This document shows, piece by piece, positions 6,094-11,469 of a stretch of DNA of 11,469 bases. This DNA comes from Acidimicrobiales bacterium. Lineage in GTDB: Bacteria > Actinomycetota > Acidimicrobiia > Acidimicrobiales > JABEUL01. The first letter of the stretch is position 1; the number at the start of each line of letters is the position of its first letter. The notes under the pieces are model-generated. The model did not search any database. It saw nothing but the letters and a program-made list of their open reading frames with translations, and was not told where the DNA came from. The stretch covers positions 1-11,469 of the forward strand of contig DAIDJA010000025.1 of assembly GCA_027451605.1 (NCBI GenBank), given 5' to 3'. The position numbers and the translations under genes were made by a program.

Positions 6094-8719
6094 ATAACTT
6101 CAGAAGTAATTTGGCTGTCTTGAAAATCTCGTCAATTTTGGTAAAATCGTTTGCTGTAGCGGAGGCAATATTCGAATTCCCTCCTCCGCCTCCCTTTGCA
6201 ATAGTGGCTAACTTTTTAATTAACCTTCCGGCATCAATTTCACTATCATTACTTACTAAAACCATGAATAAACGACTGCTTTCTACAACTGAAGTGATTA
6301 GTGCTACGCGCGTTTGTTCAAATGCTTTCACTTTATGAGCAAGCTGTTTCAGCTGATCCATGTTGAGATTTTCCACGTTTATCATTGCAATACCATTTTC
6401 TAAAGATTCAACTACATCTTCAGCAAGTTTCTTAATCATCTGGGATTCAAATGATCTTAACTTCAATTCCAAAGACTGGTTCTTTTCAAACAACTTGTTA
6501 ACAGCTAAGTCAATATCATTTGAATCAGACTTAACAACTGATGCAATTGTCCTAATAATTTCAGATTGCCTCTCAATAAATTGAATGGCATAATCACCGG
6601 TTATAGCTTCAATTCTACGAGTATTGGAGCCGATAGATGATTCAGATACTATCTGCATCCAGCCGATAAAACCCAAAGAATCAACATGTGTCCCTCCACA
6701 AAATTCCATTGAATTTTGTCCGGCCTCTACTACCCGTACTTTTTGACCGTATTTATCACCAAAAAATGCGATCGCCCCCATTTTCTCTGCTTCATCTCTG
6801 TTAACTGTCTGGGTTTTTACCGGTGCGTTTGAAATAATCTCCCTATTACATAAGTGTTGAACTTTAAATAGTTCTTCATCGGTTAAGGGTCCAAAATGAG
6901 AAAAATCGAACCTCAACCTATCAGGTGCTACCAACGACCCCTGTTGCCTAACATGATCGCCTAAAACTTCACGAAGAAAATGATGAAGCAGATGCGTTGC
7001 GGTATGGTTTCTCATAGTAGCGTTACGGCGTTCACCATCTACTTCAGCAACGGCACTTTTCTCCGCAATTAAAGTTCCCGACTCAAAGTATCCTATATGT
7101 TTTATTACTGAACTTATTGTATTTACGGTATCAAGAACTTTAAAGCGACCGGAATCCGATGTTATATATCCTTGGTCGCCAACTTGACCACCGCCTTCAG
7201 CATAAAAAGGAGTCCTGTCCAGCACCACGACATGACTGGCATTGATTCCATCCGATGACCTAACTACTGCTTTATTACCTTCATTATCCACCTCAATAAT
7301 TTTGAGTACTTTTACCGGATCAACTCTTAAGGAATCATATCCTAAGAAATCTGTGATTCCATATTTAGAGGCAATGTCTTTAAATGTATCTTTTTCGGAT
7401 TTATTTTCAAATTGAAAGCTAGCTTTAGCATCCAATTGAGCTCTGGTCCGTTGGGCATTCATTAAAACACTGAATGCATCGGTATCGACCCCAAAGCCGT
7501 TCTCCTCGGCTATTTCAACTGTCAGTTCCAGCGGAAAACCAAAGGTGTCATAAAGCTTAAAAGCTACATCACCGGCTATTTTCAAAGGTTTATCCTCACC
7601 ACGCTGCTCGGAAATAATTTCGTCAATATGGGTTAAACCTTGCTGTAAGGTACGTCGAAAGCTCCTCTCTTCTTTATTTATCACCGTCTTAATAAAGTCT
7701 TTGCCGGTGACTAAATTTTCATATTGATTGCCCAGACTGTTCGCTACCAAATCCACATAGCTATCGGATAGCTCTTCCTCTATCCCCAATTGCCAAAGAT
7801 TCTTCACCAAACGTCGAATTATTCGTCTTAGAACATATCCCCTGCCCTCATTTGAAGGAAACACACCATCGGCAATGAGAATGCTAAATGCACGACAGTG
7901 ATCGGCAATAATCCGAAAGCTTTTATCAAGCCCTCTGCCGTCATTATTATATTTGACCTTTGTCAATTCTTGCGTGTATTCGATCATAGGAAAAAAGAGA
8001 TCCGTGTCGAATACAGATTTTTGCGAGTCAACTATTGGCAATATCCTCTCTAAGCCCGCGCCGGTATCAATAGACGGAAATGGCAATTGAGTCATGTCAC
8101 CGTCCTTATTTCGCAGAAACTGCATAAAAACCAGATTCCAGATTTCAATATATCGATCAGAGGCACCAAATTTTGGTCCTCCCTCTTTTCCAAAATCCGG
8201 ACCTTTGTCAAAGTAAATCTCCGAACATGGTCCGCAAGGCCCAACATCGCCCATCTTCCAAAAATTATCTTCACCCATTATCTGAATTCGATCCGATGGG
8301 ATGGATGAGATCTTTTTCCACAGTTCAATCGATTCCAAGTCAGACTCGTGGACAGTTATCCAAAGTTTTTCTTTGGGCAGTGACAGTATGTTTGTTAAAA
8401 AGTCCCACGCAAACTCGATTGCTTCTCCTTTAAAATAGTCTCCAAAGCTGAAATTTCCCAACATCTCAAAAAACGAGAGATGCCTGGTGGTCGTTCCGAT
8501 AATATCAATATCTACTGTCCTGAAGCACTTTTGGACTGAAGCGGCTCTGGGGAAGGGAGGCAATTCATCTCTGGTGAAATAAGTCTTAAAGGGGATCATT
8601 CCGGCTATTGTAAACATGACTGAAGTATCGTGAGGTATGAGCGATGATGATTTTACGACCTCGTGACCGGATTTGGCAAAATAGTCCAAAAATGCAGTTC
8701 TTAACTCATTTGATTTCAT
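6092..8719 (-). CDS. alaS: alanine--tRNA ligase
   Basis: Cytoplasmic AlaRS charges tRNA-Ala with alanine using ATP and hydrolyses mischarged Ser/Gly-tRNA-Ala. At 875 residues it is full length for a bacterial enzyme. The class II catalytic core is at the N-terminus: the motif 2 region TTTRHLSFFEMLGNFSFGDY runs about 76-95, and the motif 3-like G-R-G-Y-V-L-R-R-I-I-R-R spans 292-303. The editing domain has its zinc-type ligands H572-x3-H576 and C674-x3-H678 in the expected order (E. coli H563/H567/C666/H670). The C-Ala region ends with the usual glycine run (about residue 842). The ATG at 8719 overlaps the upstream stop by one base (TAATG), with GGTGA upstream, so initiation is probably coupled to the small membrane gene before it. 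No internal break was found. Confidence 0.98.
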   Translation of the reverse strand: MKSNELRTAFLDYFAKSGHEVVKSSSLIPHDTSVMFTIAGMIPFKTYFTRDELPPFPRAASVQKCFRTVDIDIIGTTTRHLSFFEMLGNFSFGDYFKGEAIEFAWDFLTNILSLPKEKLWITVHESDLESIELWKKISSIPSDRIQIMGEDNFWKMGDVGPCGPCSEIYFDKGPDFGKEGGPKFGASDRYIEIWNLVFMQFLRNKDGDMTQLPFPSIDTGAGLERILPIVDSQKSVFDTDLFFPMIEYTQELTKVKYNNDGRGLDKSFRIIADHCRAFSILIADGVFPSNEGRGYVLRRIIRRLVKNLWQLGIEEELSDSYVDLVANSLGNQYENLVTGKDFIKTVINKEERSFRRTLQQGLTHIDEIISEQRGEDKPLKIAGDVAFKLYDTFGFPLELTVEIAEENGFGVDTDAFSVLMNAQRTRAQLDAKASFQFENKSEKDTFKDIASKYGITDFLGYDSLRVDPVKVLKIIEVDNEGNKAVVRSSDGINASHVVVLDRTPFYAEGGGQVGDQGYITSDSGRFKVLDTVNTISSVIKHIGYFESGTLIAEKSAVAEVDGERRNATMRNHTATHLLHHFLREVLGDHVRQQGSLVAPDRLRFDFSHFGPLTDEELFKVQHLCNREIISNAPVKTQTVNRDEAEKMGAIAFFGDKYGQKVRVVEAGQNSMEFCGGTHVDSLGFIGWMQIVSESSIGSNTRRIEAITGDYAIQFIERQSEIIRTIASVVKSDSNDIDLAVNKLFEKNQSLELKLRSFESQMIKKLAEDVVESLENGIAMINVENLNMDQLKQLAHKVKAFEQTRVALITSVVESSRLFMVLVSNDSEIDAGRLIKKLATIAKGGGGGNSNIASATANDFTKIDEIFKTAKLLLKL

Positions 8720-8958
8720 TAATTGTCACCATAAATTTTAGATTGAAGTTCCTGCCGCGTCTTTCTGGCTTGAATCTTCCCTTCGGTTAAGGCATCCTTA
8801 AAATCACCGGAAAGTGATTTGGATGACTCCCCCACTCGTTTAATTATCGCAGGAGGAGTGGAGTTTTTAAGCTTCTTTTTGGCTTTTTTTTCGACATACA
8901 GAGCTCCTATCGCTCCCGCCGACAGACCGGCGGTCAGCCATACACCTCTTTTAAACAT
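8719..8958 (-). CDS. DUF6167-like small membrane protein
   Basis: A 79-residue protein with one short N-terminal hydrophobic helix (about 5-21: VWLTAGLSAGAIGALYV) preceded by MFKRG and followed by a Lys-rich stretch (KKAKKKLK), then a charged, probably helical tail. The M-F-x-R-x-x-W-x-T-A-G-x-x-A-G opening and the position between a DUF948-type gene and alaS match the actinobacterial DUF6167 family. Its function is unknown. The ATG at 8958 comes 3 nt after the preceding stop, and its own stop overlaps the alaS start by one base, so it is embedded in a tightly coupled operon. Confidence 0.8.
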   Translation of the reverse strand: MFKRGVWLTAGLSAGAIGALYVEKKAKKKLKNSTPPAIIKRVGESSKSLSGDFKDALTEGKIQARKTRQELQSKIYGDN

Positions 8959-8961
8959 AAT

Positions 8962-9315
8962 TCACTTACGTCTTTCCTTGAAAGTTTTTAGTCCGGCCGA
9001 AATACCGCTTTTCGCGGCTTTCGCCTTAATTGTCGGTTCCTGTAATGAATTTTTAACGATATTTGAAGTGTTCTCCAGATTCTTTTGGACTACTTGGGTC
9101 GACTTGACTACCATCTCATATCTTTGAATATCAGCTGACGTCTTTTCGATAACGGAACTAAATTGATCAACTAAGTTTGATTGCTCATCGGCCAAAACTT
9201 TTAGGGCGCTTTGTAACTTTTTTGTGATTTTTAGCAATCTATACAATGTGATGGTAATCACAACGGCAAGAACCAGTGACACACCGGTCATGATTACGGC
9301 AAAGATAACTGTCAA
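8962..9315 (-). CDS. DUF948-type membrane-anchored coiled-coil protein
   Basis: A 117-residue protein with an N-terminal membrane helix (about 3-25) followed by a long charged helical region with heptad-like spacing and few prolines (about 26-95), and a basic end (FKERRK). The C-terminal P-x-I-K-A-x-x-x-x-x-G pattern before the basic tail is typical of DUF948 proteins, which sit immediately upstream of DUF6167 and alaS in actinobacteria. The start is a TTG at 9315, supported by GAGGTG 5 nt upstream and a 4-nt overlap (TTGA) with the aspS stop. The family role is uncertain; membrane anchoring with a cytoplasmic coiled coil suggests a scaffold or chemotaxis-receptor-like shape, but no activity can be assigned from sequence. 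Confidence 0.85.
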   Translation of the reverse strand: MTVIFAVIMTGVSLVLAVVITITLYRLLKITKKLQSALKVLADEQSNLVDQFSSVIEKTSADIQRYEMVVKSTQVVQKNLENTSNIVKNSLQEPTIKAKAAKSGISAGLKTFKERRK

Positions 9316-11123
9316 TTTGACACCTCTGACTTAAGTGTCTCGCCATCTTTAACTTTTGTACCACCGCCGGCTTTTTCCCCACTGATAATACCGAGCTCCT
9401 TTAGAATCTTTTTATCAACTGCGGTCGGACTGGATGTCATAAGATCGATCCCGGATTGCGACTTCGGAAACGCTATAACTTCCCTGATGGATGGCTCGTT
9501 TGCAAATATGGCAACCAATCGATCTAATCCCAGTCCGAATCCGGCATGCGGAGGAGCGCCAAATCGAAATGCATTTAACATGAAGCCAAATCGATCATAG
9601 GCTTCATCTAGGGACATACCAAGGGCCGTAAACACTCTTTCCTGGATATCTCTCTGATGAATCCTAACGGAGCCTGAACCAAGTTCCCAACCATTAAGTA
9701 CCAGATCGTAAGCTGAAGACCGCACCTTTAGAGGTTCGCTTAGAAGTAAATCGAGATCTTCTTCATTGGGCATGGTAAATGGATGATGAGCGGCAACAGC
9801 ATTCCCTTGTTCATCTACTGACTCAAACATTGGAAAGTCCGTTACCCAAATAAACCTATATTGATCTTCGGGAACCAAGATATCAACAAGTGCCTGAGAA
9901 ATAGCAAATGACTTAACGGCATGAAGAATTTGGCAGGACAATAACTTTTCGTCCGAGACAATTAAAATCAAATCACCGACTTCGGGATTAAGGCTGTTGA
10001 TTAATGCACTTTTATCACTATCTTCTAAAAATTTGCTAATCGGAGAATCTAGGTTCAGTCCGTTCTGATCTTCGGTAACACGAATCCATAATAGACCCTT
10101 ACCGCCGTTACGCTTCGCGATTGCTACAAATTCATCTAGCTTTGCCCTACTGATGGATGCTGCCTTTTTTAACAGCAGGGCCTGAACGCTAACACCTTTT
10201 AATGCATTAACTTTGGTGTCTTTAAAGTATTGCGTTAAATCCCGGATTCTCAAAGGAACCCTCAGGTCTGGTTTATCGGTTCCATATAAAGACATCGCCT
10301 CTTCCCATGTGATTGTCTCGATCGGTTCGGGTTCATGTCCAAATATATTCATAAACAGCTCTCGAATCACAGAAGTAACTATTTGAATAATTTCATTTTG
10401 AGTTACAAAAGATGCCTCAAGATCCAACTGTGTAAACTCAAACTGTCTGTCTGCCCTTAGGTCTTCATCGCGAAGGCACTTTGCAATCTGAAAATAACGG
10501 TCAATTCCGGCCACCATTAATAGCTGTTTGGCAATTTGCGGACTCTGCGGCAAAGAATAAAAATGTCCTTTTTGCAATCTAGAGGGTACCAAAAATTCAC
10601 GCGCACCCTCCGGAGTCGGCATCCACAAAAGCGGCGTGTCGACTTCAAGGAAATCCAAAGATGACATTGAATTTCTGATAGTTTGAACGATCTTATGGCG
10701 AAGTCTTAGATTCTTTTGCATCCTGTCAGATCTGATGTCTAAGAATCGATATTTTAAACGTAACGATTCATCAACACCAACTTTAGAATTTAACGGAAAA
10801 GGAAGAGGTTCGGAACTATTTAGCACCTCAATTTTGCAGTCCTTTAACTCCAGTCTACCCGTCGCTAATTTTTCATTAAAATTCTCATTCGGTCGGTTAC
10901 TTACCGTACCGGTCATCTTTAACACGAATTCGGGCCTAATATTTAGATCTTTTTCCACCACGCACTGAACTTGTCCGGTATGATCTCTAAGGTCAACAAA
11001 TACCAAATGTTCCCCGTGATCTCGAATTCTGGCAACCCAACCGCAGACAGATACGACAGCACCGACATGCCCGTCGTTTATCTCTCCACAATATACATCT
11101 CTTAATCCATATGCAACGGTCAT
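9312..11123 (-). CDS. aspS: aspartate--tRNA ligase, bacterial type (probably non-discriminating)
   Basis: Cytoplasmic AspRS attaches aspartate to tRNA-Asp. The 603-residue length and layout fit the bacterial form: N-terminal OB-fold anticodon domain (about 1-105, including GWVARIRDHGE), class II core with PTPEGAREFLVPSR, YSLPQSPQIAKQLLM (about 190) and LRDEDLRADRQFEFTQLDLE (about 215), the inserted GAD-type domain in the middle, and motif 3 with G-L-G-L-D-R-L near 528 followed by REVIAFPKSQSGIDLMTSSP. H36 in the R-D-H-G segment corresponds to the His of Pseudomonas-type non-discriminating AspRS, where E. coli has Leu, so the enzyme may also make Asp-tRNA-Asn for GatCAB; this is inference. The C-terminus carries a short extra Gly/Lys-rich tail. 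hisS lies 43 nt upstream and the next gene overlaps by 4 nt. Confidence 0.98.
   Translation of the reverse strand: MTVAYGLRDVYCGEINDGHVGAVVSVCGWVARIRDHGEHLVFVDLRDHTGQVQCVVEKDLNIRPEFVLKMTGTVSNRPNENFNEKLATGRLELKDCKIEVLNSSEPLPFPLNSKVGVDESLRLKYRFLDIRSDRMQKNLRLRHKIVQTIRNSMSSLDFLEVDTPLLWMPTPEGAREFLVPSRLQKGHFYSLPQSPQIAKQLLMVAGIDRYFQIAKCLRDEDLRADRQFEFTQLDLEASFVTQNEIIQIVTSVIRELFMNIFGHEPEPIETITWEEAMSLYGTDKPDLRVPLRIRDLTQYFKDTKVNALKGVSVQALLLKKAASISRAKLDEFVAIAKRNGGKGLLWIRVTEDQNGLNLDSPISKFLEDSDKSALINSLNPEVGDLILIVSDEKLLSCQILHAVKSFAISQALVDILVPEDQYRFIWVTDFPMFESVDEQGNAVAAHHPFTMPNEEDLDLLLSEPLKVRSSAYDLVLNGWELGSGSVRIHQRDIQERVFTALGMSLDEAYDRFGFMLNAFRFGAPPHAGFGLGLDRLVAIFANEPSIREVIAFPKSQSGIDLMTSSPTAVDKKILKELGIISGEKAGGGTKVKDGETLKSEVSN
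9321..9326 (-). promoter_or_regulatory. ribosome binding site GAGGTG for a TTG start
   Basis: GAGGTG lies 5 nt before the TTG at 9315, within the last codons of aspS. It supports TTG as the true start of the DUF948-type gene. The next in-frame ATG is 8 codons further on, inside the membrane helix. Confidence 0.6.
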
Positions 11124-11166
11124 TTAAAATCTCGATCTCGAATTCATTTAACTTTCGGCAAAAAAG

Positions 11167-11469
11167 CTACTCTCTAATTGTAGCAAGCAGATCGGTTAAT
11201 TCACTTACCATTACATCCAAAGTACATACCGTCTGACTCGAATCCCGCAAATTTTTCAAAGTGACCGAATCCGAATTAAATTCTGATTCACCAATGATTA
11301 CAGCAACGTCAGCACCGGATTTATTTGCCTGCCTTAATTGGCTCTTAAAGGATCCGCCGTCTGCACTGTATCCCACCTTAAACCCACTATCGACTAACTT
11401 ATCCACCAGCATCATCGGCTTAAAGCCCGATGCCAGGCCAACTATAAAGATATCGTACGTCGGGGTTGT
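11167..11469 (-). CDS. hisS: histidine--tRNA ligase, C-terminal fragment (5' end off-window)
   Basis: The reading frame stays open to the right edge, giving the last 100 residues of a protein that is normally about 420 long. The ATG at 11415 is internal, not a start. The visible part is the anticodon-binding alpha/beta domain of HisRS: Y-D-I-F-I-V-G-L near the edge, then G-Y-S-A-D-G-G-S-F-K-S-Q-L-R-Q-A-N-K-S-G-A, then V-A-V-I-I-G-E-S-E. These match the usual 'DxxxxSxKxQxKxAxxxGAxxxxIxGExE' pattern of the family. Catalytic motifs are outside the window. It ends 43 nt before aspS, a pairing common in bacteria, with no terminator-like hairpin between, so co-transcription is likely. Confidence 0.93.
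   Translation of the reverse strand, partial: TTPTYDIFIVGLASGFKPMMLVDKLVDSGFKVGYSADGGSFKSQLRQANKSGADVAVIIGESEFNSDSVTLKNLRDSSQTVCTLDVMVSELTDLLATIRE

Noticed and set aside
11124..11166. A promoter or terminator between hisS and aspS.
   Set aside because: The 43-nt gap has no GC-rich stem with a T run and no recognisable -35/-10 pair. Read-through is the simplest view.

Overview
The window looks like a chromosomal segment of a fairly AT-rich actinobacterium, with Acidimicrobiia as the best guess. This rests on gene content. The order hisS, aspS, DUF948-type, DUF6167-type, alaS is an actinobacterial hallmark, and secreted proteins with repeated Cys-x5-Cys plus Asp-box-like units are common in that phylum. 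No rRNA gene is present to settle the taxonomy, and I found no tRNA, CRISPR array, insertion sequence, integrase or prophage gene.

Right-hand region (about 6.1 to 11.47 kb, all on the minus strand): reading in the direction of transcription there is the 3' end of hisS (cut by the window edge), aspS, a DUF948-type coiled-coil membrane protein, a DUF6167-type small membrane protein, and alaS. From aspS to alaS the junctions are overlaps or gaps of 4 nt or less, so this is almost certainly one transcript with translational coupling. No leader, T-box or riboswitch is visible.

Middle region (about 2.1 to 6.1 kb, minus strand): the operon seems to run on into two large, clearly homologous polytopic membrane proteins. 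Their architecture is GT-C-glycosyltransferase-like or YfhO-like: about 11-12 membrane segments and a C-terminal extracytoplasmic domain. The first begins only 7 nt after the alaS stop. In many actinobacteria this position is held by ruvX, mltG and aroE. Beyond the pair is a separate small gene for a basic and acidic protein with a C-x2-C-x7-H-x3-C cluster. It has a strong ribosome binding site, and an AT-rich dyad lies upstream of it.

Left-hand region (1 to about 2.0 kb, plus strand): two overlapping genes converge on the minus-strand block. The first is open to the left edge. It encodes a cysteine-pair and Asp-box-like repeat protein (probably a surface beta-propeller), then six prolines, then a glycine-rich membrane region. 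The second starts inside the first and encodes a small membrane protein with a very basic tail. I do not recognise this pair as a named system, and it is the best candidate for an undescribed membrane or surface complex. The two glycosyltransferase-like paralogues are the second-best candidate.
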